From JADFXI01 sp963784135 (GTDB taxonomy: Bacteria; Nitrospirota; Thermodesulfovibrionia; Thermodesulfovibrionales; Dissulfurispiraceae), in assembly GCA_963784135.1 (NCBI GenBank), contig CAWAQG010000008.1, positions 310,001-374,000 of the forward strand: a stretch of 64,000 nt of DNA, in the 5' to 3' direction. The translations under genes and the position numbers were made by a program. This document shows positions 8,123-16,096 of this stretch, piece after piece (within the stretch, counting starts at the first letter, position 1; the number at the start of each line of letters is the position of its first letter). The notes under the pieces were generated by a model that did not search any database, was not told the origin of the DNA, and saw only the letters and a list, made by a program, of their open reading frames with translations.

Positions 8123-8311
8123 TATCCCTGCCAGGTCTATGCGTAAACCCCAACCCCGCAATTGTGGGGCAATACGGGGCATAAAGAGCATTCCGGCGCG
8201 TGGAATCAATTGCAACGTCCCCGTCCTCATTAAGATTAAGCACCCTGCCGTATTTTTTATACTGTGCTAAAATTACATTACAGACCGCTATAAATTTAAG
8301 GAGGATGACAC

Positions 8312-8512
8312 ATGTTAAGCACCGTTAAAATAAAAATTACACCAAAGGAATTGATAGACGCTGTAAAAGAGATGAAGAAAAAAGAAAGGGATGCCTTCCT
8401 GGAAGACCTTCTTGCTTCCACATCACCGGAATATCTTCATAGCATTAAAGAAGCAAGGGCCGATTATAAAGCCGGCAGAACGAAAGCACATATAGAGGTT
8501 TTCGGTAATTGA
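8312..8512 (+). CDS. antitoxin-like small protein (type II TA)
   Basis: 66 residues, with a good ribosome-binding site (AAGGAGG) before the ATG. The N-terminus is a short strand plus helix (TVKIKITPKELIDAVKEMKK), and the C-terminus SPEYLHSIKEARADYKAG is typical of antitoxins that pair with RelE/ParE toxins. Its TGA overlaps the TTG of a truncated RelE-like ORF (8509-8643), the usual antitoxin-toxin arrangement. It probably neutralised that toxin; with the toxin truncated it may be an orphan or a remnant. Confidence 0.6.
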   Translation: MLSTVKIKITPKELIDAVKEMKKKERDAFLEDLLASTSPEYLHSIKEARADYKAGRTKAHIEVFGN

Positions 8513-8643
8513 GCTATGAGTTCGTTTATACCCGCAGGACTGATAGAGATATTCAGAAGCTCGATGATATTACAAAGAAACGAATCGGCAAAGCCCTCCT
8601 TATGATAAAATTGAAAATATGCAATTCCTGTGGGATAGAGTAA
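8509..8643 (+). pseudogene. truncated RelE/ParE-family toxin
   Basis: A TTG-initiated frame (TTGA overlap with the antitoxin stop) encodes 44 residues. YEFVYTRRTDRDIQKLDDI and the following TKKRIGKALL match the N-terminus of RelE/ParE toxins, which normally have about 85-95 residues. The frame then runs into KICNSCGIE and stops inside the start of the next gene. The catalytic C-terminal strands are missing, so the toxin is broken, probably by a deletion that brought the BrnT gene next to it. Confidence 0.55.
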
Positions 8644-8888
8644 AGGCTAAAAAGAACAAAATAAAGCATAAGGTATCTTTTGATGAAGCTATTACGGTAT
8701 TTTATGATCCATTGTCTGCGACTTTCGATGACCCGGATCACTCATCTGACGAACAGAGGTTTATCACTATTGGGCACTCCTCTCATGGGCGGCTGCTTGT
8801 AGTAGCTCATACCGAGACGGGGAAAATAATACGGATTATAAGCGCGCGTGCTGCAACCGCGCATGAAAGGAAAAGACATGAAGGATAA
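8619..8888 (+). CDS. brnT: BrnT-family toxin
   Basis: 89 residues. The order KIKHKVSFDEAITVFYDP (about 13-30), FDDPDHSSDEQRFITIG (about 36-52), RLLVVAHTE and IRIISARAATAHERKRHE (about 71-88) is the complete BrnT pattern. BrnT is a RelE-fold ribonuclease that blocks translation and is neutralised by its downstream antitoxin. Length is normal. The gene starts within the end of the truncated RelE-like frame and overlaps the following antitoxin gene by 11 bases, so toxin precedes antitoxin as is usual for brnTA. Confidence 0.85.
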   Translation: MQFLWDRVKAKKNKIKHKVSFDEAITVFYDPLSATFDDPDHSSDEQRFITIGHSSHGRLLVVAHTETGKIIRIISARAATAHERKRHEG

Positions 8889-9138
8889 AACAAAAAAAGT
8901 TCAAGACGAATTGCGACCCGAATACAATTTTGACTATTCAAAGGCTGTTAGAGGAAAGTATCATAAACGACTATTGGCCGAAGGTGCTAATGTTGTTATG
9001 TTAGAGCCTGATGTGGCTAAGGAGTTTGTTGATTCAGCCGCTGTCAATGATGCATTAAGGTCACTGCTCGATCTTACAAAAACAACGCAGCGCCTGACAA
9101 AAAAATCTGGCGCACGTGGAATAGCTGCACATAAATGA
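8878..9138 (+). CDS. BrnA-like / BrnT-partner antitoxin
   Basis: 86 residues from ATG 8878, preceded by AGGAAAAG and overlapping brnT by 11 bases; an upstream GTG at 8848 would add ten residues but has no better signal. The sequence RPEYNFDYSKAVRGKYHKRL and VVMLEPDVAKEFVDSAAVNDAL is the pattern of a common BrnT-linked antitoxin with a C-terminal DNA-binding region; AAVNDALRSLL would be the helix-turn-helix or ribbon-helix-helix part. It likely binds BrnT and represses its own promoter. Confidence 0.75.
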   Translation: MKDKTKKVQDELRPEYNFDYSKAVRGKYHKRLLAEGANVVMLEPDVAKEFVDSAAVNDALRSLLDLTKTTQRLTKKSGARGIAAHK

Positions 9139-9261
9139 AAAAAGAAAGAATAAGGAATTGTCCTGCATGTTAGCAGGCTTACTGTGAACAAACTGTGAAC
9201 AGTCTATTTTCGACTAACAATTAACGCCTGTATTTCAGCATCTTAGAAATTCAGAATGCGG

Positions 9262-9285
9262 GTTCGAGTCCCTCCTTAGGCATTT
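9262..9285 (+). other. second tRNA 3'-end fragment (att-like)
   Basis: GGGTTCGAGTCCC, then TCCTTAGGCA and a T-run, again looks like the T-arm and acceptor 3' strand of a tRNA without the 5' part. As at 5090-5113, iteron repeats follow about 20 bases later. The gene-free interval 9139-9531 holds this fragment, the iteron repeats and no further recognisable gene. Confidence 0.55.
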
Positions 9286-9303
9286 TTCTTTTCCAGATTA
9301 TTC

Positions 9304-9388
9304 ATATCCGCAGACAACAAAGTTTGGCTTAAACAACAAAGTTCTTAATATTTCGGCAACTAATCCAAATTGAGGAAACGATAAAGTT
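9304..9388. repeat. third iteron cluster (ACAAYAAAGTT)
   Basis: 9304-9324 matches 5134-5154 directly (19 of 21). ACAACAAAGTT occurs at 9314-9324 and 9333-9343 and ACGATAAAGTT at 9378-9388; AAGTTCTTAATATTT follows the second unit exactly as at 5169-5183. This looks like a solo end of the same type of element that brackets the ParB-like gene. Confidence 0.7.
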
Positions 9389-9531
9389 CTCACATTTAGT
9401 CGGAGCAAAATAATTCTATGAATTTTGAGTCTTGACAGAGGCGGGGTACGCTTAAGATAATAGTTTAGCGCCATTCCAAGGCAAAAAGGAAGACACAATT
9501 TTTTAAAAAGACACCAAGGGGCAATAAAAAA

Positions 9532-11547
9532 GTGAGTATCACTAAACACTGGCACGACAGTTTCGACATAATAACAGACATGGTTTCACTTCATGATAAA
9601 GACTTCAAGATCGTAAGGGCGAATAAAGCCTTCTTAGCCGCTTTTAATAAAACACGGGAGTCGGTCTGCGGGACCCGGTGTTGTCAACTGGTCCACAAAA
9701 CCGATGTTCCAATTTACAATTGCCCTCTTAAACATTCATTAGAATCAAGGCATACGGCTGTAAGGGAGCTTTATGAGCCGGCCTTAGGACTTTATTTAGA
9801 GGTTACATGCTATCCCGTGTTTGATGATAAGGGAGAATTCGAAGGAGTATTGCACTTTACAAAGGATATTACTGAACGCAAGAAGGCAGCGGACACTTTA
9901 AAGCAGAGCGAGACCAGCTATCGGTTACTGGTCGAAAATATCCCGCAAAAAATATTTTTCAAAGACCGGAATTCTGTTTATATATCATGCAATGGGAATT
10001 ATGCCGGGGATCTTAAGATCGACTCGTCCGAAATCGCTGGAATGACCGATTATGATTTTTATCCCAAAGAACTGGCTGATAAATACAGGGCCGATGATAA
10101 AAGGGTCATGGAAAAAGGTGAGAAAGAAGATATTGAAGAAAAATATATCCAGAACGGCAATGAATATTTTGTTTATACAGTTAAAACACCGGTGAGAGAT
10201 GCACAAGGAAACGTCCTTGGAATATTAGGTATTTTCAGTGACATCACGGAGCGTAAAAAGGCGGAAAAGAGGATTTCCAGGTTGAATCGCTTGTATTCAG
10301 TTCTGAGCAAAGTCAACGAGGCCATCGTTCGCACCAATGATTCTATAGAGCTGTTTAACCTGGTGTGCCGCATTGCTGTTGAAGATGGATTATTCAAGAT
10401 GGCATGGATTGGTCTGACCGATCCGGATTCGCGAATAGTCCAACCGATGGCCAGCTATGGGGACACAGAGGGTTATCTTAACAGTGTCAAGGTTTACGCG
10501 GCCGAAGTGCCCGAAGGTAAAGGGCCTACCGGCACTGCAGCTTCCGAAGGTAAGCACTCAGTTGTCGGCGACATTGAACATGATCCTCGCATGCTTCCGT
10601 GGCGGGATAAAGCCCTGCGGCACGGACTCCGGTCTTCCTCAGCCTTCCCCATCCATGCCGGCGCCAATGTCATAGGAGCTTTAACTGTCTACTCGGATGA
10701 GCCGCAGTTCTTTACCGATGAGGAAATACAACTTCTCACATCTTTGGCGGAAGATGTCTCTTTTGCAATTGAGTTCATGGCGACTGAGAAAAAACGACTG
10801 GCGGCTGAGGAGGCGCTGCGGATAATCAACGAAGAACTTGAACAGAGGATAGCCATACGCACGGCTGACCTTGAAGCTGCCAATAAAGAGCTTGAATCTT
10901 TTGTCTACTCTATTTCCCATGACCTGCGTGGGCCGTTACGGACAGTCTCCGGGTTCTCCCAGATCATAATGAAGGACATTGCGGACAAACTTGACGAAAA
11001 GGGGAAACGATACTTTTCCCGCGTACTTGAAGGAACGGAAAAGATGAGTCGTCTTATCGACGATCTTCTAAACCTTTCCAGGATCTCAAAGCAGGAGATA
11101 CAGCTGAGAGAGGTTAATCTGAGCACAATGACAGCATCAATCGTTGCCGAACTGCGCGAGGCCAATCCGGACAGGAGTGTCGAGGTAGACATTAAGGAAG
11201 GGCTTACCGTCTTTGCAGACCCGGGGCTGATCGAGATTGTCCTGACCAATCTAATCGGGAATTCATGGAAGTTCACAGCTAAAAACGATAACGCCCGCAT
11301 AGAATTCGGAAGTGTGGAGAATGATGATAAAGTCATTTACTATGTAAGGGACAACGGCACGGGGTTCGACCAGAAATATGCAGGAAAGATGTTTTGGCCC
11401 TTTCACAGACTTCATTCAGAGGAAGCGTTCGAGGGCACCGGGATAGGGCTTGCCATTGTCGACCGTATCATAAGCCGTCATGGAGGGAAGGTCCGGGCAG
11501 AGGGCAAAGAGGGAAAAGGCGCGACTGTTTATTTCAGTTTAACCTGA
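9532..11547 (+). CDS. PAS-PAS-GAF sensor histidine kinase
   Basis: 671 residues, no membrane segment, so a cytoplasmic sensor. Domains: PAS 1 (about 5-115, ending in FTKDITERKKA), PAS 2 (about 127-243, ending in FSDITERKKA), GAF (about 265-405), a coiled coil (about 405-448), HisKA with the phospho-acceptor in FVYSISHDLRGPLRTV (about 455-470), and HATPase with NLIGNSWKFT, RDNGTGFD and GTGIGLAIV (about 565-645). The H-box type resembles phytochrome-like kinases. Start GTG 9532 follows CCAAGGGG. There is no adjacent response regulator. The gene begins only 140 bp after an iteron end, so an N-terminal part may have been lost. The signal sensed is unknown; Cys-rich patches in PAS 1 (CGTRCCQ, YNCP) could bind a metal or redox cofactor. 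Confidence 0.85.
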   Translation: MSITKHWHDSFDIITDMVSLHDKDFKIVRANKAFLAAFNKTRESVCGTRCCQLVHKTDVPIYNCPLKHSLESRHTAVRELYEPALGLYLEVTCYPVFDDKGEFEGVLHFTKDITERKKAADTLKQSETSYRLLVENIPQKIFFKDRNSVYISCNGNYAGDLKIDSSEIAGMTDYDFYPKELADKYRADDKRVMEKGEKEDIEEKYIQNGNEYFVYTVKTPVRDAQGNVLGILGIFSDITERKKAEKRISRLNRLYSVLSKVNEAIVRTNDSIELFNLVCRIAVEDGLFKMAWIGLTDPDSRIVQPMASYGDTEGYLNSVKVYAAEVPEGKGPTGTAASEGKHSVVGDIEHDPRMLPWRDKALRHGLRSSSAFPIHAGANVIGALTVYSDEPQFFTDEEIQLLTSLAEDVSFAIEFMATEKKRLAAEEALRIINEELEQRIAIRTADLEAANKELESFVYSISHDLRGPLRTVSGFSQIIMKDIADKLDEKGKRYFSRVLEGTEKMSRLIDDLLNLSRISKQEIQLREVNLSTMTASIVAELREANPDRSVEVDIKEGLTVFADPGLIEIVLTNLIGNSWKFTAKNDNARIEFGSVENDDKVIYYVRDNGTGFDQKYAGKMFWPFHRLHSEEAFEGTGIGLAIVDRIISRHGGKVRAEGKEGKGATVYFSLT

Positions 11548-11561
11548 GCCATAATGTTCTA

Positions 11562-12356
11562 TTAATTGTCCTTTTTTGCCGGATGGATGGCCAGGCAATC
11601 GTACACGACTCTTTCCCCTTGGTAGTTTGTGCTGCTGCGGCGCACAATCCGCCATCCCTTCAGTTCGTGCCAGCTTTTATCGGCAATTGCAGGGGCCAAT
11701 GTTTCATCCTCCTTTGTCAGATCGGCCAGTTCGCGGCTCTGGGTCAGAACTACAGTCCTGATCCCGGCGCCGGCGATAACCATTATGGGCTCAATCACCA
11801 TGTTTTCGAGTTCCGGCATCATTGCCGGGGCCGTAACTGCGCGAGCTTTCAACTGGATCATCCGCGCGCGGGTATCGGTGCCCGACTCTTCCATGGCAAA
11901 ATGCGCCATGTCCAGCAGCCTCAGACGGACGGCGTTCAAGTCCTCTATCTGTTCAAGTTTTTTGCATTCCGGATGGCTCCCGATTACTTTGACAAGTGTC
12001 GAAATTTCTTTCAAATAAGGGGTCCTTTGGTTGTCAGGGACAAGGAACATGATTATCACCCGCACCAGTGGCTCGCCCGGTTTCCCGTAATCCATTCCCT
12101 GAGGACACCAGCCGATAGCACAAAGCAATTCACCATCAAACGCGACCGGAGCATGGGGGCAAGCCCAGCCGGACCCCAGAGATGTATTAGAGACGCTCTC
12201 ACGGGCCATAACAGCGCCAACGATATCAGTCCCTGCCGGGACGGAGGGTACTGCTTCCAGCAGGCTCGCCAGGACCTCAAGGGCATCTTTTTTATTGTAA
12301 TCAGACAGTTCGATCAACCGTCCCTCTTCCAACGCCTCAAGGATGGTATTCAGCAT
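11562..12356 (-). CDS. PTS EIIA-like protein paired with MgtA
   Basis: 264 residues from ATG 12356, preceded by GGAGGTG; the GTG at 12365 overlaps the MgtA stop and is less likely. The N-terminal 150 residues resemble fructose-type PTS EIIA domains: an N-terminal helix pair, then GSGWACPHAPVAF (about 63-75) containing the histidine that is phosphorylated in EIIA, and a later FLVPD (about 103-107). The C-terminal part (about 165-264) is not recognised. No PTS transporter is nearby; the gene directly follows the magnesium P-type ATPase, so a regulatory partner is the likely role. Regulation of Mg2+ uptake is inference. Confidence 0.6.
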   Translation of the reverse strand: MLNTILEALEEGRLIELSDYNKKDALEVLASLLEAVPSVPAGTDIVGAVMARESVSNTSLGSGWACPHAPVAFDGELLCAIGWCPQGMDYGKPGEPLVRVIIMFLVPDNQRTPYLKEISTLVKVIGSHPECKKLEQIEDLNAVRLRLLDMAHFAMEESGTDTRARMIQLKARAVTAPAMMPELENMVIEPIMVIAGAGIRTVVLTQSRELADLTKEDETLAPAIADKSWHELKGWRIVRRSSTNYQGERVVYDCLAIHPAKKDN

Positions 12357-12357
12357 T

Positions 12358-15018
12358 TCAATCACCTCCGAATCGTTTATAGAACCACTGCTTTACGATA
12401 TGTGTTAACAAACTGTATGTCAAGAGAAAGGACGCTATCCATCCCCAGTAGCTCAGCGGCAGAGGAACAAAGCCGAATGTCCTGGCAAAGGGAGAGTAAG
12501 GCAGCCAGGCTCCGACGGCCATAACGCAGAGGGTGGTCAGCGTCATAGGCAGGGAAGCGCGGCTCTGGATAAAGGGTATGCGTTTGGTGCGGATGATGTG
12601 GACGATAAGCGTCTGAGTCAGCAGTGACTCGACAAACCACCCGGTCTGGAAAAGTGTCGCGTGCATCTCCCGGGCGGATGCTGTCTGGGACATGTCAAGA
12701 AAGGCCCGGCCATTAAAAAAGAACCACATCAAACCGAATGTCGCGTAGTCGAAAATTGAGCTGATCGGTCCGACGAAGATCATGAACCATTTGATGTTCG
12801 AGATGTCCCATTTGCGGGGCCGCACAATCAGTTCCTCGTCCACATTATCAGAGGGTATACCGGTCTGGGAGAAGTCATAGAGGAGGTTGTTCAAAAGAAT
12901 CTGGATGGGCAGCATCGGCAGGAACGGCAGCAGGTAACTGGCGCCCAGCACGCTGAACATGTTGCCGAAATTGGAGCTGGCCCCCATGCGTATGTATTTT
13001 ATAATATTAGAGAATACCTTTCGTCCCTCGAGAATGCCGTCAGCGAGTACCAGCAGGCTTTTTTCGAGCAGCACAATGTCGGCGGATTCCTTTGCCACAT
13101 CCACCGCAGAGTCCACTGAAATCCCAACGTCGGCTGCGTGCAGGGCCGGCGCGTCATTGATTCCGTCACCCATGTAGCCCACGACATGCCCGCTCTTGCG
13201 CAGCGACCCGATCACCCGCTCCTTCTGAAAAGGGGACAGCTTCACCAGCACATTGGACTCGACAGCGGTTTTTGAAAACTCTTCCTGGCTCATGCGGTCC
13301 AACTCTTCACCGGACACGATGCGATGCACATCTATCCCGACATCGTGGCAGATTTTACCGCTTACGAGCGCGTTGTCGCCCGTGAGTATCTTGATCTGCA
13401 CCCCCGCTTCCCTAAGCAGCGTGATCGCCTTGGCCGCCGAGTCCTTGGGAGGATCGAGGAAGGCGATGTACCCGAGCAGGACCAGGCCGGATTCATCCTG
13501 GGTGGCAAACCGGGTCTGCTCCCGCGGGAACTCCCTATAGGCAATGGCGAGACATCGGTAGCCCTGGTTGTTTAGGAGAGCGACTTCTTCAAAAAGATCA
13601 TCCTTGATCATGTCGAGCAGGGGATAAATCTCATCATCCAGCTGGTAGTGGCTGCAGCAGGTATATATTTCCTCGACCGCGCCCTTGCAGATGAGGACAT
13701 GGTCGCCTTCAAACTCGACCACAACAGACATGCGCCTGCGCTGAAAATCAAAGGGCAGTTCATCCACCAGGCGGCAATCGTCCTCTACATCGAACTCGCG
13801 ATGCTGAAGAACGGCCCTGTCCAGCAGGTTGCGGAGCCCTGTCTGGTAATAACTGTTCAGGTAGGCGTAGCGCAGAACGCTTTCGCTCTTCTCTCCGGTG
13901 ACATCCACGTGTTTTTCAAGGATGACGAGGTCCTGGGTCAGCGTACCTGTCTTGTCCGTGCAGAGGATGTCGATGGCTCCGAAATTCTGGATGGCGGAGA
14001 GCTGTTTGACTATGACCTTTTTCCGTGACATGGCAATAGCGCCCTTGGCCAGGTTCACCGTAACCATCATCGGCAGCATCTCCGGAGTCAGGCCCACCGC
14101 GACTGCGAGGCCGAAGAGAAGGGCTTCCAGCCAATTCCCTTTTGTCAAACCGACTATCAGGAAGACAACGGAAACCATGACAACCATGAACCTGATCATG
14201 AGCCATGTGAAGGAGCGCACTCCTTTGTCGAAACTGGTCTGGATGCCTGTACCCGCAAGTCGTTCGGCTATGGCCCCGAAAAATGTCCGGTCTCCGGTGT
14301 TCACCACCAGACCGCGAGCAGACCCGCTGCTGACGCTGCTGCCCTGAAAGCAAGCATTTGCCAAATCAAGCAAGGCCTGCCCCCCGTTTCCTGAGGCTTC
14401 TGCGTTCTTTTCCACAGGCATGGACTCGCCGGTCAGGGCCGACTGGCCGACAAAGAAATCCCTGGCTGAAAGCAGGCGTAAATCGGCAGGTATAATTGAC
14501 CCCGCATGAAGGACCACAATATCGCCGGGAACAAGATCCTCCAAAGGAAGCTCAGTCTCCTTGCCGTCCCTCAAAACTGCGGCGCGAGACTCTACCCGTC
14601 TGCCAAGAGCTTCGACCGCCCGGTTTGAACGCCGGTCCAGCACAAAAGACAACCCAACGCTCAACACGATCATTGCGCAGACAATGAGAGCTGATATAGC
14701 ATCTCCTGTCGCACCTGAGATGATTGCAATCACGAGAAGCTGAATAACGAGAGGGCTTTTGCACCGCCGCAGGATGTCCTGCATAAAATTCGGCTGCTTG
14801 ACATGGGATATCTCGTTGCTGCCATACTTCTCCAGCCTTTGAGCGGCTTCCTCCGCGCCGAGCCCCTGCTCACTGCTGCCCATAATTTGCAAAGCCTGGA
14901 CCATCGGGGCTGTGCAGACCTCCACAAGCCGCTGTTCCTCTGTGGTGCGGGCGTGCGGCGAGCTCGCTTCATTGCGGATTGAAGAGGGCATGAAGAAGTT
15001 GTATAGGAATTTAAACAT
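12358..15018 (-). CDS. mgtA: magnesium-translocating P-type ATPase MgtA/MgtB
   Basis: 886 residues, the usual MgtA length. It has the N-terminal cation-ATPase segment, the actuator motif LTGESMPV (about 195-202), the phosphorylation motif DKTGTLTQD (about 353-361), the hinge MGDGINDAPAL (about 616-626) and a C-terminal block of six membrane helices. It imports Mg2+ down its electrical gradient using ATP. The start is supported by GGAGG upstream. It is followed by the EIIA-like gene one base after its stop. The 226 bp upstream (15019-15244) contain no Mg2+ riboswitch that I can recognise. Confidence 0.92.
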   Translation of the reverse strand: MFKFLYNFFMPSSIRNEASSPHARTTEEQRLVEVCTAPMVQALQIMGSSEQGLGAEEAAQRLEKYGSNEISHVKQPNFMQDILRRCKSPLVIQLLVIAIISGATGDAISALIVCAMIVLSVGLSFVLDRRSNRAVEALGRRVESRAAVLRDGKETELPLEDLVPGDIVVLHAGSIIPADLRLLSARDFFVGQSALTGESMPVEKNAEASGNGGQALLDLANACFQGSSVSSGSARGLVVNTGDRTFFGAIAERLAGTGIQTSFDKGVRSFTWLMIRFMVVMVSVVFLIVGLTKGNWLEALLFGLAVAVGLTPEMLPMMVTVNLAKGAIAMSRKKVIVKQLSAIQNFGAIDILCTDKTGTLTQDLVILEKHVDVTGEKSESVLRYAYLNSYYQTGLRNLLDRAVLQHREFDVEDDCRLVDELPFDFQRRRMSVVVEFEGDHVLICKGAVEEIYTCCSHYQLDDEIYPLLDMIKDDLFEEVALLNNQGYRCLAIAYREFPREQTRFATQDESGLVLLGYIAFLDPPKDSAAKAITLLREAGVQIKILTGDNALVSGKICHDVGIDVHRIVSGEELDRMSQEEFSKTAVESNVLVKLSPFQKERVIGSLRKSGHVVGYMGDGINDAPALHAADVGISVDSAVDVAKESADIVLLEKSLLVLADGILEGRKVFSNIIKYIRMGASSNFGNMFSVLGASYLLPFLPMLPIQILLNNLLYDFSQTGIPSDNVDEELIVRPRKWDISNIKWFMIFVGPISSIFDYATFGLMWFFFNGRAFLDMSQTASAREMHATLFQTGWFVESLLTQTLIVHIIRTKRIPFIQSRASLPMTLTTLCVMAVGAWLPYSPFARTFGFVPLPLSYWGWIASFLLTYSLLTHIVKQWFYKRFGGD

Positions 15019-15244
15019 GGTAGTGATTTACCTCCATACAAAGCCGTAAATGTTCGGGCGGCCGGAGGCGAATCACTCAAAAAGAGATCAGATGAGAGAC
15101 TGGCTTAACACGGCAGCCGCATGAAATGACCGATGCGGGTCAGGGTCTTCCTGTTCATAACAGTCAAAAAGTGTATAATACCCCCTCCGTTTTTGTAAAG
15201 GGACAACGCCTAATTCATAGGCAAGTAATGAAATGACTTAAGCG

Positions 15245-16012
15245 CTATTTCTTTTCTAACGCTTGTATCAATGCATCTGCTTCCATATATCCGGGTATGA
15301 CCCTGCCGTCAGGAAAGATAATCGCGGGCGTACCGTTGATACCAAGTTTGTTCCCTAATTTTATATTCTCATCCACAGCCGAAGTAGTGCATTTGGCTGC
15401 GGGAAGATCCTTCTTTTCAAATGCGTCATCAAGAAGGGCGAGCGACTTATCGCATACAATCGCCTTTGCCTCCTCATAGGCACCCTTGTGCATGGGAAGC
15501 GGAAACATCTTAATGAAAAAGACGATATCTTTTCTCTTCTCGATGACCTTTTTTAGCTCCTGATGAAGTTTTGCACAGTATGGGCACATCGGATCGGAAA
15601 AAACAATGACCTTGTAAGGGGCGCTTTTGTCCCCCAGGACAATGGCATCATCCAATGGAATAGTTGAAACATCAACTTTATTTATCTCGGTCAGCCTGTC
15701 GCGGGTGAGGTTCTTCTTTGCCTTAATATCAAGTATTTCACCTGTTATAAGGTAATGCTTTGAGAAATCAACATACCCCAGCAGCTTCTGTCCTCCCGCA
15801 TTAATCGTGACCTCCCACATAGCCTTGACAGGGCTGGGTCTAATATCGAGAACTTTCAAATCAGGGCTTAAATTCTTCAGAATCTCTGTTGCTTCGTCTT
15901 TTGTAAGTGTATGGCATTTGGAGCAGTCCTCGCCCATAGTACTAAAACCGTGAGCGTATGACAAAGGGGACAGCATAAAGGCAGCAAGCAGAAAAAATAG
16001 GGTTTTATTCAA
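15245..16012 (-). CDS. DsbC/DsbG-like periplasmic thioredoxin-fold protein with a CxxCH motif
   Basis: 255 residues. TTG start with GGAGGTG upstream; signal peptide at 1-20 ending around SYAHG. A CSKCH sequence at about 30-34 has the form of a haem c attachment motif. The dimerisation-like region follows (about 40-105), then a thioredoxin domain with DPMCPYCAKLH (about 135-145) and the cis-Pro loop GTPAIIF (about 226-232). Function by family: disulfide isomerisation, or haem or cytochrome c thiol maintenance in the periplasm. The CxxCH just after the signal peptide is unusual for DsbC and may bind haem or simply be a second redox pair. It stands alone, downstream of nothing obviously linked. 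Confidence 0.8.
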   Translation of the reverse strand: MNKTLFFLLAAFMLSPLSYAHGFSTMGEDCSKCHTLTKDEATEILKNLSPDLKVLDIRPSPVKAMWEVTINAGGQKLLGYVDFSKHYLITGEILDIKAKKNLTRDRLTEINKVDVSTIPLDDAIVLGDKSAPYKVIVFSDPMCPYCAKLHQELKKVIEKRKDIVFFIKMFPLPMHKGAYEEAKAIVCDKSLALLDDAFEKKDLPAAKCTTSAVDENIKLGNKLGINGTPAIIFPDGRVIPGYMEADALIQALEKK

Positions 16013-16096
16013 GTGGAATCACCTCCATAAAATATGTATATAGTAACATAAAATAAAAGGCAAAAAGAAATACCCCATCTTATCGATGCTATGATG

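Noticed and set aside
11394..12524. 376-residue plus-strand ORF
   Set aside because: It overlaps the histidine kinase end and lies antisense to the EIIA-like gene; rich in His/Pro/Arg without any domain.
15019..15244. Magnesium (M-box or mgtA-leader) riboswitch upstream of mgtA
   Set aside because: I could not identify the conserved blocks of a Mg2+ riboswitch; only an RBS is evident.
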